Shown one piece after another: positions 15,903-27,030 of a stretch of DNA of 64,000 nucleotides. This DNA comes from Lamellibrachia columna (Eukaryota > Annelida > Polychaeta > Sabellida > Siboglinidae), in assembly GCA_963662155.1 (NCBI GenBank), contig OY759271.1:37203424-37267423 (forward strand), in the 5' to 3' direction. The notes beneath the pieces were generated by a model, which saw nothing but the letters and a program-made list of their open reading frames with translations, was not told the origin of the DNA and did not search any database. How positions within the stretch are numbered: position 1 is the stretch's first letter; every line of letters begins with the position of its first letter. The position numbers and the translations under genes are program-made.

Positions 15903-16600
15903 TACATGACAGTCGCTTAAACTAGCTGCCACAAAAAATATTATCGGCTGTGACCAACATGGTTTCCAAAAACAATTGTCGTGCATTACTCAACTATTTG
16001 AATGTCTACAAGACTGGACAGCAAATACAGATAACAACGCTGAAACTGACGTAATTTACTTAAGATTTTTCAAAGGCCTTTGATACTGTACCCCATAAAC
16101 GATTGATTTATAAATTAAGACAATATGGTATTAAAGGCAAAGTGCTATTATGGATCCAATCTTTCCTAGCAGGTAGAAGGCAGAGGGTGGTCCTAAGAAA
16201 AGGTCATTCATCATGGAAAATATCAAAAGTGGGGTTCCATAAGGCTCAATTCTAGGGCCATTACTATTTTATTATATGTAAATGATCTACCCGACTCAGT
16301 CGAGGCAACGGCCAAAATGTTTGCTGGTTACACAAAACTCTACTCAAATATTTCTATATTAGCTGACTGTGAAGCTCTCCGAGATGATCTAAACACACTT
16401 GCAGTTTGGTAAAAAAATTGGCTATTAAACTCCAATGCCATTAAATGTGTAGTTCTCACAATAAGACAAAGCCTCAACTATGCATATGCATTAAATGGAG
16501 AAATCTTAGAAGTTGTTGGAGAATAAAAAGATCAAGGAATCACCATAAGCAATAACCTAACTAATTAATTAATTGATGCTTTGAAAGTTAATCGGAAAAG
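15903..16600 (+). pseudogene. Reverse transcriptase catalytic core of the CR1-like LINE, inactivated
   Basis: Pieces in order are QHGFQK, DVIYL-F-K, a one-base frameshift, DTVPHKRLIYKLRQYGIKGK, LAGRRQRV, and the GVPQGS block with its Gln codon now TAA (16240-16242). GPLLF and VNDLPDS follow. The catalytic F-A-D-D block reads F-A-G-Y (Asp-Asp replaced at 16326-16331), so activity would be lost even without the stops. NWLLNSNAIKC follows, matching the usual W-L-FN--KC block. Confidence 0.87.
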
Positions 16601-16852
16601 ATAATAAAGAACTTATATGAAACAATGATACGACCACTGCTGGAATAGGCAACTTGGAACCCCTTCTATAGAAAGGATATAGATGAATTAGAGAAAGTTC
16701 AGAAGAAAACGCTGAAACTCAGCATTACACCTGTTGACTCAGTTCCTTTGGAACAGAGACGACTTGAGGCGGATCTCAGTGGCCTAAATAGGAATAAACT
16801 TAAAACAATTTTTCTATCAATGTAGCAGCAAACTGAAGGGCCATAGCTTGAA
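16601..16852 (+). pseudogene. C-terminal domain of the CR1-like LINE, part before the repeat array
   Basis: The frame reads LYETMIRPLLE, a stop where Tyr is expected (TAG at 16646-16648), then ATWNP, KDIDELEKVQKKTLKL and LEQRRLEADL. This is the well-known block after the RT core in CR1-like elements (LY-TLVRP-LEYA-WNP, ELEKVQ, R---L-L). It continues to GHSLKLRK at about 16842, where the 37-bp array starts. Confidence 0.85.
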
Positions 16853-19072
16853 GCTAAGGAAGACGTACCCCCACACAGAGATCCCTAAAGCTAAGGAAGA
16901 CGTACTCCCACACAGAGATCCCTAAAGCTAAGGAAGACGTACTCCCACACAGAGATCCCTAAAGCTAAGGAAGACGTACTCCCACACAGAGATCCCTAAA
17001 GCTAAGGAAGACGTACTCCCACACAGAGATCCCTAAAGCTAAGGAAGACGTACTCCCACACAGAGATCCCTAAAGCTAAGGAAGACGTACTCCCACACAG
17101 AGATCCCTAAAGCTAAGGAAGACGTACTCCCACACAGAGATCCCTAAAGCTAAGGAAGACGTACTCCCACACAGAGATCCCTAAAGCTAAGGAAGACGTA
17201 CTCCCGCACAGAGATCCCTAAAGCTAAGGAAGACGTACTCCCACACAGAGATCCCTAAAGCTAAGGAAGACGTACTCCCACACAGAGATCCCTAAAGCTA
17301 AGGAAGACGTACCCCCACACAGAGATCCCTAAAGCTAAGGAAGACGTACTCCCACACAGAGATCCCTAAAGCTAAGGAAGACGTACTCCCGCACAGAGAT
17401 CCCTAAAGCTAAGGAAGACGTACCCCCACAGAGAGATCCCTAAAGCTAAGGAAGACGTACTCCCACACAGAGATCCCTAAAGCTAAGGAAGACGTACTCC
17501 CACACAGAGATCCCTAAAGCTAAGGAAGACGTACTCCCGCACAGAGATCCCTAAAGCTAAGGAAGACGTACTCCCACACAGAGATCCCTAAAGCTAAGGA
17601 AGACGTACTCCCACACAGAGATCCCTAAAGCTAAGGAAGACGTACTCCCACACAGAGATCCCTAAAGCTAAGGAAGACGTACTCCCACACAGAGATCCCT
17701 AAAGCTAAGGAAGACGTACTCCCACACAGAGATCCCTAAAGCTAAGGAAGACGTACTCCCACACAGAGATCCCTAAAGCTAAGGAAGACGTACTCCCACA
17801 CAGAGATCCCTAAAGCTAAGGAAGACGTACTCCCACACAGAGATCCCTAAAGCTAAGGAAGACGTACTCCCACACAGAGATCCCTAAAGCTAAGGAAGAC
17901 GTACTCCCACACAGAGATCCCTAAAGCTAAGGAAGACGTACTCCCACACAGAGATCCCTAAAGCTAAGGAAGACGTACTCCCACACAGAGATCCCTAAAG
18001 CTAAGGAAGACGTACTCCCGCACAGAGATCCCTAAAGCTAAGGAAGACGTACTCCCACACAGAGATCCCTAAAGCTAAGGAAGACGTACTCCCACACAGA
18101 GATCCCTAAAGCTAAGGAAGACGTACTCCCACACAGAGATCCCTAAAGCTAAGGAAGACGTACTCCCACACAGAGATCCCTAAAGCTAAGGAAGACGTAC
18201 TCCCACACAGAGATCCCTAAAGCTAAGGAAGACGTACTCCCGCACAGAGATCCCTAAAGCTAAGGAAGACGTACTCCCACACAGAGATCCCTAAAGCTAA
18301 GGAAGACGTACTCCCGCACAGAGATCCCTAAAGCTAAGGAAGACGTACTCCCACACAGAGATCCCTAAAGCTAAGGAAGACGTACTCCCACACAGAGATC
18401 CCTAAAGCTAAGGAAGACGTACTCCCACACAGAGATCCCTAAAGCTAAGGAAGACGTACTCCCACACAGAGATCCCTAAAGCTAAGGAAGACGTACTCCC
18501 GCACAGAGATCCCTAAAGCTAAGGAAGACGTACTCCCGCACAGAGATCCCTAAAGCTAAGGAAGACGTACTCCCGCACAGAGATCCCTAAAGCTAAGGAA
18601 GACGTACTCCCACACAGAGATCCCTAAAGCTAAGGAAGACGTACTCCCGCACAGAGATCCCTAAAGCTAAGGAAGACGTACTCCCACACAGAGATCCCTA
18701 AAGCTAAGGAAGACGTACTCCCACACAGAGATCCCTAAAGCTAAGGAAGACGTACTCCCACACAGAGATCCCTAAAGCTAAGGAAGACGTACTCCCACAC
18801 AGAGATCCCTAAAGCTAAGGAAGACGTACTCCCACACAGAGATCCCTAAAGCTAAGGAAGACGTACTCCCACACAGAGATCCCTAAAGCTAAGGAAGACG
18901 TACCCCCACACAGAGATCCCTAAAGCTAAGGAAGACGTACTCCCACACAGAGATCCCTAAAGCTAAGGAAGACGTACTCCCACACAGAGATCCCTAAAGC
19001 TAAGGAAGACGTACTCCCACACAGAGATCCCTAAAGCTAAGGAAGACGTACTCCCACACAGAGATCCGTAAA
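16853..19072 (+). repeat. 37-bp minisatellite, 60 copies, inside LINE coding sequence
   Basis: The unit starts gctaaggaagacgtactccc and repeats every 37 bp from 16853; the last copy starts at 19036, so 59 periods fit exactly (2183 bp). Main variants are ccgcac versus ccacac, and tacccc versus tactcc in a few units. The single ancestral copy encodes the LINE stretch LKLRKTYPHTEIRKHF. Because 37 is not a multiple of three, the array destroys the frame. The first copy has the LINE-like upstream junction (cttgaag) and the last the LINE-like downstream junction (atccgtaaac), while internal junctions read atccctaaag. Confidence 0.97.
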
Positions 19073-19230
19073 CACTTCTTCACAAATCGTGTCATTGATT
19101 ACTGGAATAAACTCCCTGAAGAAGTCGTGTCAGCTTCTACCCTGAACATCTTCAAGAAGAAATTTAAGTCTCTAGCCACCGGCTAAAAGAGACTATACAA
19201 CCAAGTATTCCAAGTATAGGTATAGTATAG
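19073..19230 (+). pseudogene. Terminal coding end and 3' tail of the CR1-like LINE
   Basis: Reading on from the last repeat copy gives FFTNRVIDYWNKLPEEVV, then SASTLNIFKKKFKSLATG and TAA at 19184-19186. This is the usual C-terminus of CR1-like ORF2. About 44 bases of tail follow, with short CCAAGTAT and TATAG repeats, up to the boundary with the L2-like element at 19231. Confidence 0.88.
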
Positions 19231-19326
19231 ACTTTGTGGAACTCAGTCCCCGTTAGTGCCAAGTATGTAGGAAATATAACAACATTTCGCCGTAAACTAA
19301 AAACCCACCTGTTTAAACTTGCTTAA
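19231..19326 (+). mobile_element. L2-like LINE, 3' half of the split fragment
   Basis: The frame reads LWNSVPVSAKYVGNITTFRR, then KLKTHLFKLA and a TAA at 19324-19326. This is the terminal block of L2-like ORF2 proteins. It picks up where the fragment ending SVAAL at 14836 stops. No matching 3' untranslated tail is seen after the stop. Confidence 0.85.
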
Positions 19327-19767
19327 TACACTTATCCGGGGATAAGCCTTTCCGGCGGACGGAGCATTGACTGTAGCAATCTGCATGTTGGTGGCAAAGC
19401 ATGTCTCGTCCTCTTGATTTTGAACGGGGATCGACGGAGGATCACCCTTCCCACGACACGCTCGCCCCGCCTCGCATTCAAAGCGGACAGACTCGGACCA
19501 AATACAGCGGACTCCGCTTAACAGAATCACATAGAGCCAGAGCACTTTGATTCTATTAAGCGGATGATTCATATAAGCGGAGTATTTTAATAAAGCGCGC
19601 ACACGGTATGATTCCGTTTCTGTCAACATATTTGATACTATTAAACGGCTGATTATGTTGTCAGCAGTTCCGTTACACAATATTTGACATTTCTTGTTGT
19701 CGATTAGTAGATTCGCTAAGCCCTTGCTACACTAGGCTCTGGGGATGATACTACACCATTGACTATC
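19327..19767. other. Unique sequence with cctccgctta-type inverted blocks, possible transposon remnant
   Basis: At 19509-19522 ggactccgcttaac is followed by gattctattaagcgg (about 19549) and ataagcggagta (about 19573), which are inverted relative to the first. Repeated opposed CCGCTTAA blocks occur near ends of pogo/Tigger-like transposons, but only one end would be present. The 127-codon minus-strand frame (19680 to 19297) overlaps both this and the L2-like end and is probably spurious. Confidence 0.3.
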
Positions 19768-20125
19768 TAAAGGGTCGTTCACACGAGCGATTTATATAAT
19801 TTAGCTTGTGAACACACTCGCGAGACCAATTAGCGAGGCGAGGCCAATTCGTGGCTACAGTTGTTTGCGGCTGGGTCCTATTCTTACATATGACGGGCGA
19901 CAGCTTGAAGCCAATCAGAGCTCGCCGCGACCGAACGCAGGTGTACGTCGAGACCTTCAATCAAAACTCAAGTGATGATTTACACCAGGCAGTCAATAGG
20001 TCGCATTTGCAGTGTCTGGACGCGTTGCTCGTGTTAACGCGCACACAGTTTAGCTGCGCTTTGTCATGCGAGAGCATGTCGCCCGACCAACTGGGCAACT
20101 AATCGCTCGTGTGAACGGGCCGTAA
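19768..20125. mobile_element. PIF/Harbinger-like MITE with 22-bp TIRs and TAA target duplication
   Basis: Inverted ends lie at 19771-19792 and 20101-20122. Of 22 positions 19 pair, with the inner 17 perfect (cgttcacacgagcgatt on the left). Each end is flanked by TAA (19768-19770 and 20123-20125), the 3-bp target duplication expected for PIF/Harbinger elements. The 352-bp interior encodes no transposase; an 83-codon frame (19851-20102) is not recognised. It therefore looks like a non-autonomous copy. The family assignment rests on TIR length and TSD only. Confidence 0.8.
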
Positions 20126-21263
20126 GCAAACCTGTCAACCGTCAACCACCACGTCTTTTGTAAACTACCAGAGCTCGGAGATATTACTCATGTCAGACAT
20201 CGCCACCGACTCGTTGATCAATAAAACAAATTTGTCTTGTTTTGATAAGCCGCTCGCCGCTCGATTAACTTCTGTGTGACGCTCGAATGAACGGGTGCAT
20301 TCATGCGTAAACATCATCGTTACAACTCCATCAATATGTCTATGACTTGATGACACCCTCAACGTGCTGAACAAATTGCGTCAAAATCACCTCCTCTCTT
20401 AATACCTTCGCAAAAGTACATACCACGAAAGTGGCAGTATTTTGCAAACAAATCCATTTCATAAAACACTATCTCACCGCCAAAACGTCAGATGTTTCGA
20501 ACGTGCCAAGCAAGTTTGAGCATCACATGACCTGTGGTAATCCTGTAAGGTTTACACGGAATCCCATGGCGCAGATAAAGCACTCAAATTCGATTACATA
20601 TGTTTTAAAGAAAATATAAGCCAATATATTGCCAACCAGGAAGGTTAATGACATATGAAGGCGCGTCCACTGACCCACTCGTGACCGTCCGCGCTTCGTC
20701 TCTCTAAACTGCTAAACCCTCGTTGCTGAACTGATATTATCCCGGAAAACGTTGTAAACAGTGCTACGTGCGTCAGTGCTACGTGTCAATAAGCCTGTCG
20801 CACAGAACCTGTTATTCTGTTCAATTATTAACAGGCGTCGTTACATATACATATGCGTGCTTAATCTGACCACATGGTGACATCGCTCAGTGGCACGGTG
20901 CGTGGGCGAGTAATATGCATCACATAAACCATAAAACCTCTGATTTCACACCATGTGCCGTATTGGACTAATCCATGAAACATGGTTTCACATTTCACTT
21001 GGTATATTTGGATAGGAATAATATAATACATTGTAAACACTCGATGCTATACAGTCGAACAAGCCATGCTCTGGTCAAATAACAGGAACATGTTTTGAAA
21101 TGATAAAAGCTTGTCATTTGCTACCGGACTCTGTGAAATTCATATTAAACGACGGACATTGACCAAGACCTGATCTTGAAATGTAGTTAAGCTTTCGTCA
21201 TAATCTCCAGCACATCACGTCGAATCCTAAATACTTCGGATACATACACCGTAAACAGGTCAA
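20126..21263. other. Unique sequence, no gene recognised
   Basis: Open frames up to 69 codons match nothing known. A short direct repeat, gtgctacgtg, occurs twice near 20760-20785. Otherwise this is featureless flank of the 35-bp array. Confidence 0.45.
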
Positions 21264-23437
21264 ACAAGCGTCGTTTCTTGCACTCGTGTATGTGTATTAC
21301 AAGCGTCGTTTCTTGCACTCGTGTATGTGTGTTAAAAGTATCGTTTCTTGCACTCGTGTACGTGTATTACAAGCGTCGTTTCTTGCACTCGTGTATGTGT
21401 ATTACAAGCGTCGTTTCTTGCACTCGTGTATGTGTATTACAAGCGTCGTTTCTTGCACTCGTGTATGTGTATTACAAGCGTCGTTTCTTGCACTCGTGTA
21501 TGTGTATTACAAGCATCGTTTGTTGCACTCGTGTATGTGTATTACAAGCGTCGTTTGTTGCACTCGTGTATGTGTATTACAAGCGTCGTTTGTTGCACTC
21601 GTGTATGTGTGTTACAAGCGTCGTTTCTTGCACTCGTGTATGTGTATTACAAACGTCGTTTCTTGCACTCGTGTACGTGTATTACAAGCGTCGTTTCTTG
21701 CACTCGTGTATGTGTATTACAAGCGTCGTTTCTTGCACTCGTGTATGTGTGTTACAAGCGTCGTTTCTTGCACTCGTGTATGTGTATTACAAACGTCGTT
21801 TCTTGCACTCGTGTATATGTATTACAAACGTCGTTTGTTGCACTCGTGTATGTGTATTACAAGCGTCGTTTGTTGCACTCGTGTATGTGTATTACAAGCG
21901 TCGTTTGTTGCACTCGTGTATGTGTGTTACAAGCGTCGTTTCTTGCACTCGTGTATGTGTATTACAAGCGTCGTTTCTTGCACTCGTGTATGTGTATTAC
22001 AAGCGTCGTTTCTTGCACTCGTGTATGTGTGTTAAAAGCGTCGTTTCTTGCACTCGTGTACGTGTATTACAAGCGTCGTTTCTTGCACTCGTGTATGTGT
22101 ATTACAAGCGTCGTTTCTTGCACTCGTGTATGTGTATTACAAGCGTCGTTTCTTGCACTCGTGTATGTGTATTACAAGCATCGTTTGTTGCACTCGTGTA
22201 TGTGTATTACAAGCGTCGTTTGTTGCACTCGTGTATGTGTATTACAAGCGTCGTTTGTTGCACTCGTGTATGTGTGTTACAAGCGTCGTTTCTTGCACTC
22301 GTGTATGTGTATTACAAACGTCGTTTCTTGCACTCGTGTATATGTATTACAAACGTCGTTTGTTGCACTCGTGTATGTGTATTACAAGCGTCGTTTCTTG
22401 CACTCGTGTATGTGTATTACAAGCGTCGTTTGTTGCACTCGTGTATGTGTGTTACAAGCGTCGTTTCTTGCACTCGTGTATGTGTATTACAAGCGTCGTT
22501 TGTTGCACTCGTGTATGTGTATTACAAGCGTCGTTTGTTGCACTCGTGTATGTGTGTTACAAGCGTCGTTTCTTGCACTCGTGTATGTGTATTACAAGCG
22601 TCGTTTCTTGCACTCGTGTATGTGTATTACAAGCGTCGTTTCTTGCACTCGTGTATGTGTATTACAATCGTCGTTTCTTGCACTCGTGTATGTGTATTAC
22701 AAGCGTCGTTTCTTGCACTCGTGTATATGTATTACAAGCGTCGTTTCTTGCACTCGTGTATGTGTGTTAAAAGCGTCGTTTCTTGCACTCGTGTACGTGT
22801 ATTACAAGCGTCGTTTCTTGCACTCGTGTATGTGTATTACAAGCGTCGTTTCTTGCACTCGTGTATGTGTATTACAAGCGTCGTTTCTTGCACTCGTGTA
22901 TGTGTATTACAAGCGTCGTTTGTTGCACTCGTGTATGTGTATTACAAGCGTCGTTTGTTGCACTCGTGTATGTGTGTTACAAGCGTCGTTTCTTGCACTC
23001 GTGTATGTGTATTACAAACGTCGTTTCTTGCACTCGTGTATATGTATTACAAGCGTCGTTTGTTGCACTCGTGTATGTGTGTTACAAGCGTCGTTTCTTG
23101 CACTCGTGTATGTGTATTACAAACGTCGTTTCTTGCACTCGTGTATATGTATTACAAACGTCGTTTGTTGCACTCGTGTATGTGTATTACAAGCGTCGTT
23201 TCTTGCACTCGTGTATGTGTATTACAAACGTCGTTTCTTGCACTCGTGTATGTGTATTACAAACGTCGTTTCTTGCACTCGTGTATGTGTATTACAAGCG
23301 TCGTTTCTTGCACTCGTGTATGTGTATTACAAGCGTCGTTTCTTGCACTCGTGTATGTGTATTACAAACGTCGTTTCTTGCACTCGTGTATGTGTATTAC
23401 AAGCGTCGTTTCTTGTACTCATGCACATGCATTACAA
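21264..23437. repeat. 35-bp minisatellite, 62 copies, with higher-order structure
   Basis: The unit tcgtttcttgcactcgtgta... starts at 21271 and recurs every 35 bp to the last, diverged copy at 23406; 61 periods fit exactly. Variant sites are tcgtttG/Cttg, gcG/Atcg, gtgtA/Gttac and aaGcg/aaAcg. Rare variants recur at multiples of 35: gttaaaag at 21331, 22031 and 22766 (20 and 21 units apart), and aagcatcg at about 21511 and 22176 (19 units). The plus strand has no stop in any frame, so 706- and 738-codon frames exist; they encode a 35-residue Cys-rich period and are most simply a property of the repeat. Confidence 0.97.
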
Positions 23438-23475
23438 CGAGACAGCATGTGTGATAACCCTACTATAGTAACCTT

Positions 23476-23541
23476 ACTGGGACACTACTGTTAACCAACT
23501 GGGACACTACTGTTAACCAACTGGGACACTACTGTTAACCA
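23476..23541. repeat. 22-bp tandem repeat, 3 copies
   Basis: Three copies of actgggacactactgttaac plus ca, apparently identical, lie 38 bp after the end of the 35-bp array. The adjacent sequence (tagtaacctt) may be a decayed further copy. Confidence 0.93.
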
Positions 23542-24399
23542 ATCCAGTGCTCTGCAATACGACTGTGTGAAAAACATAGCCTTCGCGTTGTCGCACTGTA
23601 TTCACTCACGGGACTGACTTGCTCCCGTAGGCTAACACATTGACGCTCTTCGTCTTCTCCAGGTGGTCATATTCATTCGCCAATACCCACATATAGAGAG
23701 AGTACCTTACCTAGTAAAGTGTGAATTTCGTTTGGACTATTTCAGGCTTTGAGCACTTTTTTGGGAAACGACGTGTTTAATTTTCACACAAGGGAAACAT
23801 GTCCCAGGGGGCTTAAGAAACGGTACTATGCACGCTTTAGGGAAGGACACCAATTGCGACATCATCGATTCGTTAGATGAGGTCGAACCGAGTCGTCGGG
23901 CCGCGTGGAAGTGTTCGCCAGCATTGGTCGACCGGAATCAAAGTACTGCCGAGCTTTGTCCATAATTTTTTTTACTAATCGCTCGTATATAGAACAAAAT
24001 CGATGATGGATATGCCAAAGGAATAGCTCATAACATCAACACTGAGACGATGCTTGGAAAGTACTATGATTTTGGCAAAATGCATTGGCGGATCAAACTA
24101 TGTTATAGTTTCATAAACACCCTGATAAACAAATTAAAATATTTGGCTCTAGCCGCGGGAGCTGACGTCTTCCTTCTAAAGTTCAAAGGAGTCCAGACGA
24201 ACCGCTTTCGGCTAGATCCTGCTCCGTCTCTGATCCAATTATTTGCCTGAGAGGAAACTTGGGATACGCCGATGTAGGTTGTAATCCTGTGGTTTTAGCC
24301 GCGGGCGAACATTAAATGAAGCACCAATTCATAAGAATCCACGGGAGTCACAGCCGACTACTTCCAGCATCTGCTGATAGCGCCTTATCACGAACGAAC
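23542..24399. other. Unique sequence, no gene recognised
   Basis: A single 66-codon plus-strand frame (24050-24250) has no recognisable motif. No repeat structure was noticed. Confidence 0.45.
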
Positions 24400-24760
24400 G
24401 TGAATCACCAAAGACTGCGAAAGATCTTGGAATACACTCGAAGAGCGCCCAAGAAGAACCAAGACCACTGTACAAAGACAGAGATTATCGAAGACCGAAG
24501 AGACCAAGGAATAAAAAATAAAGAAGACCAACGAAGTCCACGTCACACAAACAAAGATAATTTAAAAACCCACGAAGACCATCTCGTACACATGGATACC
24601 TTTTAAAACGAAAGAGACCACCGAATATAAAATAATGACGACAAATGACCAACTAAACCCACTCAATGAAAAAAACGAAGACTAACGAAGATTAACGAAG
24701 ATCACCGAATACAAACGAAGACTTAGGAAGATTAATGCCGACCACTGACAATCACAGGCA
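24400..24760. repeat. Degenerate purine-rich repeat based on acgaagac
   Basis: The motif acgaaga(c/t) with spacers of about 10 to 14 bases recurs across the stretch, most clearly at 24670-24730 (acgaagactaacgaagatta). The 96-codon frame over its left part is Lys/Arg/Asp/Glu-rich because of this composition. It reads like an old, decayed short-period array. Confidence 0.5.
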
Positions 24761-25778
24761 AACGACAACCCGTGAATAATGATGACATTCAACTTCGACG
24801 ACGGACGACGATAAAAAGAACAGGACGCAAACGACACTGTTTTTGTATTCCCGCCATCGGGTAGGGATTGCGCACAAGGCGGGTCAGACCAGGAGAAACG
24901 ATTGCGAAACAGACCACACTGAGACAACGTAATCCGCTGAAACGTAAACACATTTACCGTCGTGGCACGCGATCGTTAAACGACGCAGTGGCGCTATATA
25001 GTCACACTCGAGTAATCTGGTAATTAGGCGATTAGGCGTCACTGCTTCATGGCCGTCGACTTGAGCGAGCACTCGACGCGACCCTGCCTCAGCTGACGCT
25101 CGTTATTCGTCGCCTCAAGGCCGAGGCTCATTACGGGTCTCAACGCAGCCGGCGTCTCGTCTGCCCTCGCTTGGCGTTAATTCTACGATGTTTGTACAAC
25201 TCTAATCGCAGTAGCTGTTAGGAGTTTGTTCGAGTTGTGTTTTATTTGCTTTTATGTCCAATGAATCGTTTTATGTGTGGCGTCATCAAAGGAAAGCGAA
25301 AGTGGTAGATACTGATTGTGCCGACACCTAGGCGGGCCAACTCTCATTTTGCGAATATTTTATTAATATATTGTTAAGCATGCGTGGATTAAACGGGATT
25401 AAAAGACAATTACAATTACTTCTTTTTACTGAAACTTGCATATAGTTTTGTCAGTAAGATAATGACCATGGATGTCAGTAAGTTTAATACCTTTTCGTCT
25501 ATCAGTTTTTTAAATCGTGGACACAAACGCGAATTAATAAATCCAGCTGAATTCAGTGACCTAAACAGAAGGAAAAAAAAACCCTAAATAAATTAACCCG
25601 ACGTCAATTTACTTGAGACAAATTTAACAAAACGTTCCCACCGTACAAACAAGCTAAACGAAACTTGTACGTGACTCTGAATAATCACAGATCATACAAA
25701 AGACATTACGATTGTGTCAGATGCTTACGAAGACCACTAATCACAAACGGACACCGCGTACACCGCTAGTGCGACTAA
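24761..25778. other. Unique sequence, no gene recognised
   Basis: Minus-strand frames of 89 and 62 codons (24951-24682, 25072-24884) are not recognised. The sequence ccgacacctaggcgggccaa at about 25320 resembles a short piece of the L2-like coding strand at 14381, but too briefly to call. Confidence 0.4.
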
Positions 25779-25838
25779 GCGTGTTGTTAAGCGTGTTGTT
25801 AAGCGTGTTGTTAAGCGTGCTGTTAAGCGTGTTGTTAA
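25779..25838. repeat. 12-bp tandem repeat, 5 copies
   Basis: gcgtgttgttaa is repeated five times, with one T-to-C change in the fourth copy. It is translated as Leu-Ser-Val-Leu in a 65-codon frame, which I regard as incidental. Confidence 0.95.
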
Positions 25839-25937
25839 GCGGTGACCCGTCGACACTTGGACGTGACTCTGACGTATTTAGACATGATTCTTCGTGTTAT
25901 TGGTTATAAATAAGCGGAATTGTGGTTCTTCGGGAGA

Positions 25938-25940
25938 ACA

Positions 25941-26012
<72 letters not shown>

Positions 26013-26065
26013 CCCACCCACGCACGCACGCACGCACGCACGCACGAACGCACGCATGCACACAT
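25938..26065. repeat. (GCAC)n microsatellite with CCCA interruption
   Basis: About 31 units of GCAC with a two-unit CCCA interruption near 26012-26020 and single changes near the right end. Open frames in all registers are repeat shadows. Confidence 0.96.
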
Positions 26066-26465
26066 ACTGAGAAACAGTCATATTGGGGGAAAAAGTTATT
26101 GAAGGAAAACTCGACGAAATCAAAGCTGGAGACAGGCAAATAATAAAATAAATCGATACGGCATTAGGATATCATCGGCGCGTCATCGGCAAAGTGAAGT
26201 ATTGTTGTTGAAAGCATATAATGATTGATTTTCGATCAAGAAGCCGCGCATATTAGCCATCGTTTTGATAAATTGTATACTTAACAATTAACCCTGGTAT
26301 TCTTTCTATGACAAACAATGTCGTCCCGCGACCGAGGCACGCCGTCGACCTTGTTTCCTGTTACGGTATTATAGGTTCTACAGCAGGCTATTAATTATTT
26401 ACAGCTGAAACCTTTAGAAATAATCGGTATATTTCATGCTTGTCACTGCAGTAAATGAATTCGTA
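26066..26465. other. Unique sequence between two microsatellites
   Basis: No gene and no repeat seen. Confidence 0.5.

Positions 26466-27030
<565 letters not shown>

Larger units (their letters stand above)
14837..19230 (+). mobile_element. CR1-like non-LTR retrotransposon, truncated, deleted and decayed
   Basis: The element starts inside the endonuclease domain, contains reverse transcriptase remnants, and ends with a CR1-type C-terminus (YWNKLPEEVV) with a stop at 19184-19186. A short tail of TATAG/CAAGTAT repeats follows to 19230. At least two internal coding deletions are visible, near 15000 and near 15720. Stops and frameshifts are frequent, and a 37-bp repeat present in 60 copies (16853-19072) interrupts the C-terminal coding region. 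It lies inside an L2-like LINE in the same orientation. I saw no clear target-site duplication. The clade name is inferred from remembered CR1 motifs; a neighbouring Jockey-group clade is possible. Confidence 0.85.

Noticed and set aside
19297..19680. 127-codon minus-strand gene
   Set aside because: It overlaps the coding end of the L2-like LINE on the opposite strand and an inverted-repeat patch; no recognisable domain.
21264..23494. 706- and 738-codon open frames taken as a long Cys-rich repeat protein gene
   Set aside because: The frames exist because the 35-bp unit lacks stops in all plus frames; three registers are equally open and no flanking exon, promoter or start context supports coding.
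25318..25345. Another L2-like LINE piece (ccgacacctaggcgggcc)
   Set aside because: The match to the strand near 14381 covers fewer than 20 bases and the translation around it does not continue.
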